From assembly GCF_002153605.1 (NCBI RefSeq), contig NZ_JOPG01000010.1, positions 120,304 through 184,303 on the forward strand: a stretch of 64,000 nt of DNA, in the 5' to 3' direction. Origin of the DNA: Acetobacter malorum (lineage in GTDB: Bacteria; Pseudomonadota; Alphaproteobacteria; Acetobacterales; Acetobacteraceae). Of this stretch, positions 56,728 to 64,000 are shown piece after piece. Position 1 is the first letter of the stretch; each line of letters starts with the position of its first letter. The notes beneath the pieces were generated by a model. That model saw only the letters and a program-made list of their open reading frames with translations. It had not been told where the DNA came from and ran no database searches. The position numbers and the translations under genes are program-made.

Positions 56728-56931
56728 ATGCAACTCTTACGTCTGGCCGGTCTGGCTGCTGTTCTGGTCGTCTCCCTGCTCTTTGCCGTTTTTGTGGGGG
56801 ATCAGGGCCCGTGGTACTTCGCCTGGGTCATTGGCACCATCATGATCATTCTGATTTCCGGCGCAGGCGCAATCCTTCTGGATGCGCAGCAAGACGGTAA
56901 AATCGGGTCTTCTTCAGAGAGTGAGGTTTAA
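56728..56931 (+). CDS. cydX: CydX-like bd oxidase subunit with an extra N-terminal helix
   Basis: The 67-residue protein has two membrane spans. The second part (WYFAWVIGTIMIILISGAG, then AILLDAQQDGK) matches E. coli CydX, a single-helix subunit that starts MWYFAWILGT. Here a first hydrophobic segment (residues 4-23) and a short loop precede it, making the protein nearly twice as long as the 37-residue E. coli form. Position directly after cydB fits. Part of this could be a signal peptide that is removed. Confidence 0.8.
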   Translation: MQLLRLAGLAAVLVVSLLFAVFVGDQGPWYFAWVIGTIMIILISGAGAILLDAQQDGKIGSSSESEV

Positions 56932-56933
56932 TC

Positions 56934-57032
56934 ATGTTAGGGGATCTTGAAAGAATAATTCTGTTTATTCCTGTATTTTATCTTCTGCTTTACGTCATCG
57001 CCTATCAGGTTGTGCGGAAGCTCTTCCCGTAA
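56934..57032 (+). CDS. 32-residue single-helix membrane protein in the cyd operon
   Basis: A short frame starts at ATG 56934, two bases after the cydX stop. GAGG (56923-56926) lies seven bases before it. It encodes 32 residues: an acidic start (MLGDLER), a hydrophobic helix (ILFIPVFYLLLYVIAYQVV) and a basic end (RKLFP). No homologue comes to mind. By position and build it could be a second small bd oxidase subunit, comparable in idea to CydH/CydY. An intrinsic terminator follows 28 bases later. Confidence 0.65.
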   Translation: MLGDLERIILFIPVFYLLLYVIAYQVVRKLFP

Positions 57033-57060
57033 CAGCGTGTATGCAGAAAAAACCTCTTCC

Positions 57061-57093
57061 ACCCCATGCCGGATCTCTGGTGTGGGGTTTTTT
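57061..57093 (+). terminator. Terminator of the cydDCAB-X operon
   Basis: ACCCCA (57061-57066) pairs with TGGGGT (57083-57088), with two further C-G pairs inside, and a T run extends to 57093. Confidence 0.75.
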
Positions 57094-57245
57094 ATGTCAT
57101 TTAGAAACTTCTTTTTATTTTATAAGTTTTTAATGATTCATTTTGTTTTCTTGTTGGATTTTTATGGTATTTTACACACATGGCTTACCAGCGGAGCGCA
57201 CGCCTCCTCTTTGAGCCTGTTCTGACAAAAAAGCCTCACAAGCTG

Positions 57246-57282
57246 CCGCTCTCATGCCTTTTCGCACCGGGCATGAGAGCGG
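57246..57282 (-). terminator. Perfect 13-bp hairpin at the end of the SulP gene
   Basis: CCGCTCTCATGCC (57246-57258) pairs with GGCATGAGAGCGG (57270-57282) around 11 bases, spanning the SulP stop. A run of six T follows 14 bases later on the minus strand. It may act as a terminator or an mRNA stabiliser. Confidence 0.55.
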
Positions 57283-58928
57283 GCCGCGGCGACTGCGGTA
57301 TGCAGCTGGGCGTAAATATTGCCCTCGCCCAGAACAGCACTAATCCGGTGACGGTCCATATCAGCCCGCAAAAATGGATTAACGCGGCCAAAAGCAACCA
57401 GAACGGACTGGTCCTGCAATTCCCGCAAAACATTACGCAAAAGGCTCGCGGCGGAATAATCAATATCCGTAATAGCGCTGGCATCGACCACAACACAGTG
57501 GACGGGGGTGGGCGCTGTTTTAATCAGAAACCGGATATCATCTGCAAAGCGATTACAATTTGCATAGAACAAATCGGCACAAAATCGATACACAATCAGA
57601 CCCGGTTCTGTTTCAACCCCAGCCTTGACGGGGGAGGCTTCGAGAAGCTTGGTCTGGGCATCCTCCTGCAAAACCATCGTGTGTGGCTCGTAACTATGCC
57701 GAACATGGCGGAACAGGGAGAGTGCAATCGCCACAAGAATTCCCTGTTCCACACCAACACCAACGACCGTGGCAGCAGTAATCAGCGCCAGACCGAACTC
57801 TCCGGGGCTTTCCTGCCGGATGCGCCATAAGGCCCGCAGGTCAATCATTCCCATCGCGACACTGAAAACAATCGCCCCCAGCACACACCGGGGCAGATAA
57901 CGCAGAGGCCCCGTCAGGAAGAGTAAAACCAAGAGTGTCACACAGGCAAAAACAAGCTGTGCCCTCTGGCTTCTGGCCCCGGCCTGCACGGCCATGGCGG
58001 TCTGGGTCGGGCTGCCATTCACCGTAAACGTGCCGCTCAGAGCGGCGACAGCATTGGCGGCACTTAGCCCGAGAATATCCCTGTTTGCATCAACATCTTC
58101 CTGAAATTTATACGCGTAGGTGCGGGATGTTGCTGCACTTTGCGCGATAATCACGAACACACAGGAGGTTGCCACGGGTAACAGGCTGAGCATGTCATTC
58201 CACCCCACCTCTGGAAAACGCAGGGTGGGCAAACCACCAGACAGTGGACCAACCAGCGCCACCCCGCGTGCCTCCAGCCCCAGCGCCCAACTAGCCGCAA
58301 TACTGCCAACCACCAGAACCAGCGCCAGAGGCTTATGCGGGGCAAACTTCTGTCCAGCGTATAACAACACGCACATGACAAGAGAGATTGCCGCACTCAG
58401 AGGCACCAGATGCGGAAGCGCCCTCAGCAAATCCAGAAGCTGGAGAAAAGGATCATGAGCTGTAGCTTGCAGGCCCAGCATATCATACATCATGGCGATG
58501 CCGACCTGCAGGCCGACGCCCGCCATGAACCCAACCAGCACTGTGCGGGAGAGAAAATCTGCCAAAAACCCCAGTCTGAACAGCCGCGCCACTAGCAGAA
58601 ACCCGGCGCTCAACAACGCCACCATGCTGACAAGCGCCATGTAATGCGCACTCCCCGGCGGAGCCATGCGCGCCAGAGCACTGGAAAAAATAGCCGCGGT
58701 CGCAGAATCTGCCGCCACCACCAGATGACGGGAAGAACCAACACCAGCAAAGGCCACCAGCGGCAACAAAACCGTATAAAGCCCGGTAGCAGCAGGCATC
58801 CCGGCAATACGGGCATACCCCAGAACCTGTGGGATATTCATACAGGCAAGAGAAAGCCCCGCCAGACTATCACGCATGGCACTGGCGCGGTTTCCCTGCC
58901 CCCACCGTCTGAACAGGTTTTTCAGCAT
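57252..58928 (-). CDS. SulP-family anion transporter with STAS domain
   Basis: The protein of about 558 residues has roughly a dozen spans in the SulP layout (GLSLACMNIPQVLGYARIAGM at the start, AAANAVAALSGTFTVNGSPTQTA in the middle). A cytoplasmic STAS domain follows at about 435-550 (VDASAITDIDYSAASLL). It moves sulfate, bicarbonate or another small anion. I prefer ATG 58928, which has AAGGTGG five bases upstream, over a GTG three codons earlier. The substrate is undetermined, but sulfur genes lie close by. Confidence 0.9.
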   Translation of the reverse strand: MLKNLFRRWGQGNRASAMRDSLAGLSLACMNIPQVLGYARIAGMPAATGLYTVLLPLVAFAGVGSSRHLVVAADSATAAIFSSALARMAPPGSAHYMALVSMVALLSAGFLLVARLFRLGFLADFLSRTVLVGFMAGVGLQVGIAMMYDMLGLQATAHDPFLQLLDLLRALPHLVPLSAAISLVMCVLLYAGQKFAPHKPLALVLVVGSIAASWALGLEARGVALVGPLSGGLPTLRFPEVGWNDMLSLLPVATSCVFVIIAQSAATSRTYAYKFQEDVDANRDILGLSAANAVAALSGTFTVNGSPTQTAMAVQAGARSQRAQLVFACVTLLVLLFLTGPLRYLPRCVLGAIVFSVAMGMIDLRALWRIRQESPGEFGLALITAATVVGVGVEQGILVAIALSLFRHVRHSYEPHTMVLQEDAQTKLLEASPVKAGVETEPGLIVYRFCADLFYANCNRFADDIRFLIKTAPTPVHCVVVDASAITDIDYSAASLLRNVLRELQDQSVLVAFGRVNPFLRADMDRHRISAVLGEGNIYAQLHTAVAAARSHARCEKA

Positions 58929-59121
58929 GTTGCCCACCTTACTGGTCGTCTGATCTCTCAGGGCTTTTTGCCGCCATTCCTACGCTGCGTCACCTGATTT
59001 AAAAACACGCCTCCCATCATGAAAAAAGCCACCCCGCTCCGGTAAAGGAACGAAATGGCTTTTAACGCACTCAAACACACAGCAGAACTAACCGTATGGA
59101 CCCTCTGCTGGCAGTCGTTTT

Positions 59122-59508
59122 TTAGGCCTGACGCGCCTTACGCTGTGCATCAACCTTGTCCGTGCGACACGCGGGCGGCAGCACTTCCTGAAGGTTTGTA
59201 ATCGTAGCGCTGCGGGACAGGCCGCTTTCAGCCGCCAGTCGGTCAATGACCTCAGACGGCAGAAGCTTCTGGACAACATCTTCCGTTGTAGGTTCCACAA
59301 CAGCGTGGTTTTCCCAGTGAGACACAACAGACTTCAGGCCATGCTGCTCTGCGTGCCGACGCACAGTTTCCTGCCCGGCATTATTGTTGTGTTCCAGATA
59401 ATGGATAAGCGCAGAAGACAGGCCGGATTTATCCGTCGTTGCTGCCGTTACGGTATCGGCCACAGCCGTCAGGGTAGAGGTAATTTTATCTGTGGTGGAA
59501 GCTGTCAT
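59122..59508 (-). CDS. YidB/DUF937 family protein
   Basis: The 128-residue protein starts with a Thr-rich low-complexity stretch. A DUF937/YidB-like domain follows (GLSSALIHYLEHNNNAGQ, HGLKSVVSHWENHAV, LLPSEVIDRLAAESGLSR). The family is widespread and its function unknown. There is no signal peptide or membrane span. AAGGGGA lies five bases before ATG 59508. It stands alone downstream of nothing recognisable and upstream of the SulP gene on the same strand. Confidence 0.75.
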   Translation of the reverse strand: MTASTTDKITSTLTAVADTVTAATTDKSGLSSALIHYLEHNNNAGQETVRRHAEQHGLKSVVSHWENHAVVEPTTEDVVQKLLPSEVIDRLAAESGLSRSATITNLQEVLPPACRTDKVDAQRKARQA

Positions 59509-59777
59509 GATAGTCCCCTTTATAGGAAAGTGGACGAAAGCATCAGGATGTCTCTACACCGCATTGTGTAAAGACGAAACACCAGCACCCGTATCGTTTC
59601 GGCGCTGATTGTGCTCGCCCATTGTAAAACCTTACTCTTCCAACGAGGCAACGGCACAAACGTTGCGTGTGAGTTCATGAACATTATGTCATAAACCCAT
59701 ACGCCACTCTTATTCCTGCACAGGCAGTGGTCTCCTTCCCTTGGGAAGATGATTTTAATTTAAAGATTTTTTCAATA

Positions 59778-60572
59778 TTAGAAAATCGTTTCCAGAATAC
59801 CGCCTTCAACTCGCAGGGCTGCACCCGTTGTGGCGGAGGCTTCGTGCGACGCGACATACAGGATCATATTTGCCACTTCTTCAACACTCGCCGGACGGCG
59901 GATCAGAGAGGAAGGGCGCTGAGTGCGCACAAATTCTTCACTGATTTCTTCAAGAGATTTCCCGGTCTCTTTCATTTTTTCTTTAAACATGGCCTGCACC
60001 CCTTCCGACAACGTCGGCCCGGGCAGCACGGCATTAACGGTTACACCCGTGCCCGCCATGCGTTTAGCCAGACCACGGGAGACAGCAAGCTGCGCCGTTT
60101 TGGAGAAGCCATAATGGATCATATCTTCCGGAATATTTTGTGCGGATTCAGAAGAGATGAAAATGACACGCCCCCAGCCTTTCTTTTCCATAGCAGGCAG
60201 ATAGGCACGGGAAAGGCGCACGCCGGACATGACGTTCACATCAAAAAACTGGGTCCAGGTCTCGTCGGGTGTTTCAAAAAAATCTTTAGGTGAAAAAATA
60301 CCCACATTATTCACGAGAATATCGCAGGCAGGATGGGCAGTCACGAGCGTCTGACACCCTTCCGCCGTTCCCAGATCCGCCACGCAGGCTGTCACCTGAG
60401 CATCGGGCACATCTTTTTTGAGACCTGCAACAGCTTTCTCGCATGCGTCCTGCTTGCGTCCGTTCACCACAACCTCAGCCCCGGCAGCAGCCAGCCCTTT
60501 TGCCGTTGCCAGACCAATCCCCATTGTGGACCCTGTCACAATGGCCTTCCGGCCTTTCAGATCAAATTTCAT
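59778..60572 (-). CDS. Short-chain dehydrogenase/reductase
   Basis: The 264-residue classical SDR has TGSTMGIG at residues 13-20, NNVG in place of NNAG, the catalytic Ser in FISSESA and the YGFSK motif. An Arg (VVNGRKQ) after the second strand favours NADP(H). The C-terminal part has the NAVLPGPTLSEGV and TTGAALRVEGG segments usual in oxidoreductases for sugars or ketones. I start at ATG 60572, where the fold begins. An open frame back to 60740 adds 56 residues without similarity. Confidence 0.88.
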   Translation of the reverse strand: MKFDLKGRKAIVTGSTMGIGLATAKGLAAAGAEVVVNGRKQDACEKAVAGLKKDVPDAQVTACVADLGTAEGCQTLVTAHPACDILVNNVGIFSPKDFFETPDETWTQFFDVNVMSGVRLSRAYLPAMEKKGWGRVIFISSESAQNIPEDMIHYGFSKTAQLAVSRGLAKRMAGTGVTVNAVLPGPTLSEGVQAMFKEKMKETGKSLEEISEEFVRTQRPSSLIRRPASVEEVANMILYVASHEASATTGAALRVEGGILETIF

Positions 60573-60777
60573 GATACGACTGCGCTCCTCTTTCAGCTCA
60601 CTCAGTTCTCGGCGCCAGTTCCTCGTGAAGCAGGACAGATGAGGAAGGGGGCCGGTTTTGTGATTGTGATGCAGAGATGGACAAGCAGCGACCACTCTCT
60701 GCACGCACTCCTGACTGAGTGAACAGAAAAAAGACGGCAAAGTTCATCGTGAAATGAACATACCTGCCAGACGGGAC

Positions 60778-62292
60778 TTATTCCGCCGCCAGTGTTTCCT
60801 GATATTTGAAGCGCGCGGTCGCCGTATCACACAGATAAGACTGCCCAATAACGCTAGCATTTTCCGCGAGTTCGTTCACGGATTTCAGAATATACGCCAC
60901 CTTGGCATCATCCATCAGCACACTGAAGTTCAGGCGCACCCAGCCCGGCTTTTCCACTTCCTGCCCGGCACGGATTGCATCATGCATCCGCATGGAGTCG
61001 TCCTGATCGAGAGACAGAAGCCGATGTGCATACGGCCCGGCACAGGCACAGCCGCCCCGCGCCTGAATGCCATATAGATCTGACAGCATCCGGGTAAACA
61101 GCTGATGGTGAATCAGTTTTCCGTCAGCATCCTTCACGCGAAATGAGAAAATAGGAAGATGCTGCTTTGCCTGTGGGTTACCGAGAATTTCCAGATGCGG
61201 GTTGGCATGCCATGCTGCATACGCACGCTGATAAAGTGCCTGATTGCGCTCAGCCATAAAAGCCGCGCCAATAGCATCCTTAACCAGAAAACACAGTGCC
61301 GCCCGGATATTCCCGACAACATCCGGCGTGCCAGCTTCTTCCCGCGCAGTGACACTCTCTGAATAATCATGCCCCCACGGTGAGACAAACTGCACCGTGC
61401 CGCCACCGGGCAACGTGGGTTCCTGTGTCGCCACAGCCGCCTCCCGAACAATCAGCACACCGGAAGCACCGGGACCGCCAATAAACTTATGTGTGGAGAG
61501 CACAACGGCGTCTTTTTCCGCATCTGTCCCGGTCTTCATATCAATGGGCAGATAGGGACCACCGCCGGCATAATCCCAGATAGATTTTGCGCCATATTTT
61601 TTAAGAAGTCGTGTGACAGAATCAGTATCTGTCACAATGCCAGTTACGTTGGATGCACTGGAAAAGGCACCGATCTTCAGACGGTCCGGATCCGCTGCGG
61701 CCAGATGGGCTTCCAGTTGCACCAGATCCGGGCCGCCCTCTACCGCTTCCGCAATTTCAATCAGTTCGGCACCGCTCTCCCGCCAGGGCAGGATATTGGA
61801 ATGGTGTTCATACGGGCCTATCAGCACAAGCGGACGCTCCCCGGCCCGCACGGCATCCCGCACCCCCAGCAGATGAACAAGGCGGTTCAGGCCTGCGGTT
61901 GCCCCATTCCCCGTGAAAATCGTCGCAAAACCCTGCTCGGCCCCGCACAGGCGCGCAATGATCTGCCGCGCCTCATGCCGCATGCGATTCATGACCTGCC
62001 CGCAGAACGAGGCTTCCGTATGGCTGTTGGCATAGTAAGGCAGCACCTGCGTGGCGACGGCCTGCTCGATCACACCCAGCGCCCGACCTGAGGCAACGTA
62101 ATCCGCATACACAAGCGTCTTGGGGCCAAACGGACCGGGAATGGTCAGGTTATCGCCAATAAGATCATCCCGGAGGCGGGAGATGACATCGTCCCCCTGC
62201 AAAGCTTTGGCAAAATGGGAAAAGACGTTTTCGGGGGAAGATGTCATCATATTCTTGAACCACGCAGACTGGAAAAGGCTGTGCGTCATCAT
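60778..62292 (-). CDS. Class V aminotransferase-fold PLP enzyme (cysteine desulfurase/lyase-like)
   Basis: The 504-residue enzyme belongs to the aminotransferase class V superfamily. The PLP lysine is in LSTHKFIGGPGASG, with YADYVASGRA and FTGNGATAGLNRLVHLLG earlier in the fold. The C-terminal part has an RGGCACAGPYAHRLL stretch with a cysteine in the region where desulfurases bind substrate. About 100 residues longer than SufS, it could be a cysteine desulfurase, a selenocysteine lyase or a different amino-acid lyase. GGAGGG lies nine bases before ATG 62292. It is divergent from an Lrp regulator that likely controls it. Confidence 0.85.
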   Translation of the reverse strand: MMTHSLFQSAWFKNMMTSSPENVFSHFAKALQGDDVISRLRDDLIGDNLTIPGPFGPKTLVYADYVASGRALGVIEQAVATQVLPYYANSHTEASFCGQVMNRMRHEARQIIARLCGAEQGFATIFTGNGATAGLNRLVHLLGVRDAVRAGERPLVLIGPYEHHSNILPWRESGAELIEIAEAVEGGPDLVQLEAHLAAADPDRLKIGAFSSASNVTGIVTDTDSVTRLLKKYGAKSIWDYAGGGPYLPIDMKTGTDAEKDAVVLSTHKFIGGPGASGVLIVREAAVATQEPTLPGGGTVQFVSPWGHDYSESVTAREEAGTPDVVGNIRAALCFLVKDAIGAAFMAERNQALYQRAYAAWHANPHLEILGNPQAKQHLPIFSFRVKDADGKLIHHQLFTRMLSDLYGIQARGGCACAGPYAHRLLSLDQDDSMRMHDAIRAGQEVEKPGWVRLNFSVLMDDAKVAYILKSVNELAENASVIGQSYLCDTATARFKYQETLAAE

Positions 62293-62348
62293 AGAAAGAC
62301 GCCCTCCAAAAAAGTTTCCCTATTTCATGATTGAATCCCGCCATATCA

Positions 62349-62360
62349 GATCATATGATC
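62349..62360. promoter_or_regulatory. 12-bp palindrome before the Lrp gene
   Basis: GATCATATGATC is a perfect palindrome that ends four bases before the Lrp start and lies 57 bases from the divergent enzyme start. It covers the place of the ribosome site. It is a good candidate operator for the Lrp protein. Confidence 0.5.
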
Positions 62361-62364
62361 GGTT

Positions 62365-62826
62365 ATGACCCATAAACTTGATAGTTTTGATCGCGCGATC
62401 CTTCGGGCCTTGCAGCAAGATGCCTCGCTGTCTCAGCGAGATCTGGCGGAGCGGGTTGGCATGTCTCAAAACGCGTGCTGGCGGCGTCTGCAAGCCCTGC
62501 GCGCAGCGGGGGTCATGCAAGGACAAACGCTCCGGCTGGACCGTGCCGCAGTGGAACTGGATCTGACCGTGCTGGTGCTCATCAAAACGCGCCATCATTC
62601 ACAGGAGTGGCTGAAAAGCTTCCGGCAGATCATCCTCTCCATTCCCAATATTGTCGATTTTTATCGGATTGCCGGTGAGTATGATTACATGCTGAAAGTG
62701 GTTGCACGCGACATGAATGCGTTTGATGCCATTTATCGAAAAATGATAGAAAAAATCGATATCGATACCGTCACCTCTTATATGGCGATGGAAGCGATTG
62801 CCGATAATCGTCCCCTCCCCGTCTGA
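62365..62826 (+). CDS. Lrp/AsnC-family transcriptional regulator
   Basis: The 153-residue protein has an N-terminal helix-turn-helix (DQRDLAERVG-like: LSQRDLAERVGMSQNACWRRLQAL) and a C-terminal RAM ligand domain (FYRIAGEYDYMLKVVARDM). Proteins of this type bind amino acids and control amino-acid metabolism genes. It is divergent from a PLP enzyme gene with 72 bases between the start codons, so that enzyme is the probable target and its substrate the probable ligand. Confidence 0.93.
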   Translation: MTHKLDSFDRAILRALQQDASLSQRDLAERVGMSQNACWRRLQALRAAGVMQGQTLRLDRAAVELDLTVLVLIKTRHHSQEWLKSFRQIILSIPNIVDFYRIAGEYDYMLKVVARDMNAFDAIYRKMIEKIDIDTVTSYMAMEAIADNRPLPV

Positions 62827-62865
62827 GGCGGTCTTTCCTTTTCATCTCCTGCAAGGACGCTGTTC

Positions 62866-63216
62866 ATGACTGTCACGCTCTACCACAACCCCGCCTGCGG
62901 CACGTCCCGCACGGTGCTTGGCCTGATCCGCGACGCCGGGATTGAGCCGGAAATTGTGCTGTATCTGAAAACGCCCCTCAGCCGGGAAAAGCTGACCGGG
63001 CTTGTGAGCCAGACCGAACTGACAGCGCGTGACCTGCTCCGCCAGAAAGGCACGCTGTATGAAGAACTGGGGCTGAAAGACCCGAGTATCACGAACAACC
63101 AGATTCTGGATGCAATTGCCGCCCACCCGGCACTCCTCAACCGACCGATTGTGGTCACGGAAAAAGGCGCTGCTGCCTGCCGCCCGGCGGACACGGTGTT
63201 ACGCCTTCTGCCCTGA
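62866..63216 (+). CDS. arsC: ArsC-family arsenate reductase (glutaredoxin type)
   Basis: The 116-residue protein has the catalytic CGTSR motif at residues 11-15 in YHNPACGTSR. It also has the helical insert and the later RPIVVTEKGAAACRP segment with the Arg that binds oxyanion. ArsC reduces arsenate with glutathione and glutaredoxin. Some homologues of this length have other roles (Spx/YffB-like), but the CGTSR motif supports arsenate. AAGGA lies before the ATG. No arsB or arsR of the ars type is next to it. Confidence 0.88.
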   Translation: MTVTLYHNPACGTSRTVLGLIRDAGIEPEIVLYLKTPLSREKLTGLVSQTELTARDLLRQKGTLYEELGLKDPSITNNQILDAIAAHPALLNRPIVVTEKGAAACRPADTVLRLLP

Positions 63217-63231
63217 GTAGCCCTATAAAAA

Positions 63232-63257
63232 AGCCCCGGCACAGACAGGCCGGGGCT
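63232..63257 (-). terminator. Intrinsic terminator between arsC and the alcohol dehydrogenase
   Basis: AGCCCCGGC (63232-63240) pairs with GCCGGGGCT (63249-63257) around 8 bases. On the minus strand six T follow, so it ends the dehydrogenase message. It may also stop arsC. Confidence 0.88.
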
Positions 63258-63267
63258 GAAACGCGTC

Positions 63268-64000
63268 TTAATATTCTACAACTGTGCGGATACTTTCTCC
63301 GCGGGCCATCATATCAAAGCCCTCGTTGATTTTTTCCAGCGGGAGCTTGTGGGTAATCAGATCATCAATATTGATCTTATGATCCATGTACCAATCAACA
63401 ATTTTTGGAACATCCGTCCGGCCGCGCGCGCCACCAAAGGCGGACCCAATCCACCGGCGACCTGTGACAAGCTGGAACGGCCGTGTGCTGATTTCCTGCC
63501 CGGCCCCTGCTACACCAATGATAGTTGAAACACCCCAGCCGCGATGGGCACATTCCAGCGCCTGACGCATCAGGGTCGGGTTGCCAACACATTCAAAGGT
63601 GTAATCCGCACCGCCATCTGTCAGTTCAATCAGGTAGCCGACCAGATCGCCCTTCGGTCCCAGATCCTTCGGGTTCACAAAATCGGTCATTCCGAATTTG
63701 CGAGCAATAGCTTCCCGCTCCGGGTTGATGTCCACACCGATAATTCTATCGGCTCCGACCATTTTAGCACCCTGAATGACATTCAGCCCAATGCCGCCCA
63801 GCCCGAACACCACAACCGTGGAGCCCGTCTCGACCTTGGCCGTAAACAGCACGGCCCCAATGCCGGTCGTCACACCACAGCCAATGTAACAGACCTTATC
63901 AAACGGGGCGTCTTCCCGAATTTTGGCCAGAGCGATTTCCGGCAGAACCGTGTAATTCGCAAAGGTGGAACAGCCCATATAGTGATGAATCGGCTGCCCC
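63268..64000 (-). CDS. Class III alcohol dehydrogenase / S-(hydroxymethyl)glutathione dehydrogenase, C-terminal part
   Basis: The frame is open to the window edge, so only about the last 243 residues are seen of a usual length near 370. The zinc-ligand Cys is in CYIGCGVTTGIGAV, the NAD fold in VFGLGGIGLNVIQGAKMVGA with Asp in VDINPE, and the end is ESIRTVVEY. These features match the glutathione-dependent formaldehyde dehydrogenase class (FrmA/AdhC). The visible start QPIHHYMGCSTFANYTV also fits. It detoxifies formaldehyde bound to glutathione. Confidence 0.9.
   Translation of the reverse strand, partial: GQPIHHYMGCSTFANYTVLPEIALAKIREDAPFDKVCYIGCGVTTGIGAVLFTAKVETGSTVVVFGLGGIGLNVIQGAKMVGADRIIGVDINPEREAIARKFGMTDFVNPKDLGPKGDLVGYLIELTDGGADYTFECVGNPTLMRQALECAHRGWGVSTIIGVAGAGQEISTRPFQLVTGRRWIGSAFGGARGRTDVPKIVDWYMDHKINIDDLITHKLPLEKINEGFDMMARGESIRTVVEY

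Overview
The window looks like ordinary chromosome from an acetic acid bacterium (Acetobacteraceae, probably Acetobacter or a close relative). The reasons are a membrane-bound PQQ glucose dehydrogenase beside an OprB sugar porin, a complete cydDCAB quinol oxidase operon, a fused dihydroxyacetone kinase, an aroQ-accB-accC cluster, and the alphaproteobacterial block DUF3576-leuS-lptE-holA. Base composition is moderately GC-rich. The exceptions are a few AT-rich intergenic stretches, chiefly 34.1-35.1 kb and 45.7-46.07 kb. I saw no insertion sequence, prophage, CRISPR array or plasmid module.

Layout. 0-14.5 kb: end of an unknown gene, a LysR regulator, a two-gene amino-acid ABC importer with a fused binding protein and permease, aconitase acnA, the haem exporter genes ccmAB, an aldo/keto reductase, a rhodanese, a YfdX protein, an ornithine-type decarboxylase, a YihY membrane protein and RlpA. 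14.7-19.6 kb: aroQ-accB-accC, an acetoin/butanediol-type SDR and a sugar MFS porter. 19.7-26.7 kb: thiC behind a TPP riboswitch with a clear Shine-Dalgarno sequestering hairpin, dihydroxyacetone kinase and a TonB-dependent receptor. 26.9-34.0 kb: an ABC exporter, DNA repair genes nth and mutY, ferrochelatase hemH, a DUF721 protein and an OprB porin. 35-45 kb: gcd, a small unknown protein, a transglycosylase-SPOR lipoprotein, DUF3576, leuS, lptE, holA, and a tRNA-Arg(CCU) gene interrupted by a group I self-splicing intron. 45-57 kb: an unknown protein, a cation/proton antiporter, a BigR-like sulfur module (ArsR, peroxiredoxin, metallo-beta-lactamase fold persulfide dioxygenase-like hydrolase, TauE/SafE exporter), then cydDCAB with a CydX-like subunit and a 32-residue membrane ORF. 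57-64 kb: a SulP transporter, a YidB-like protein, an SDR, a class V aminotransferase-fold enzyme divergent from an Lrp regulator, an ArsC-like protein and a truncated class III alcohol dehydrogenase.

How the genes work together. OprB and Gcd face away from each other across about 1.1 kb and suit periplasmic glucose oxidation, with electrons passing to quinone and then to a quinol oxidase such as CydAB. CydDC and CcmAB serve cytochrome maturation and HemH makes haem. The sulfur module lies directly beside the bd oxidase operon, and bd oxidases tolerate sulfide, so a link between sulfide tolerance and respiration is a reasonable inference.

Most unusual items: the group I intron in tRNA-Arg(CCU); the two small membrane proteins closing the cyd operon; a 13-bp perfect inverted repeat in front of cydD; a BigR-like repressor with no cysteine; the hairpin that buries the thiC ribosome site; and ccmA, whose best ribosome site points at an ATC codon. 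Functions come from motifs and remembered family features. No database search was run.
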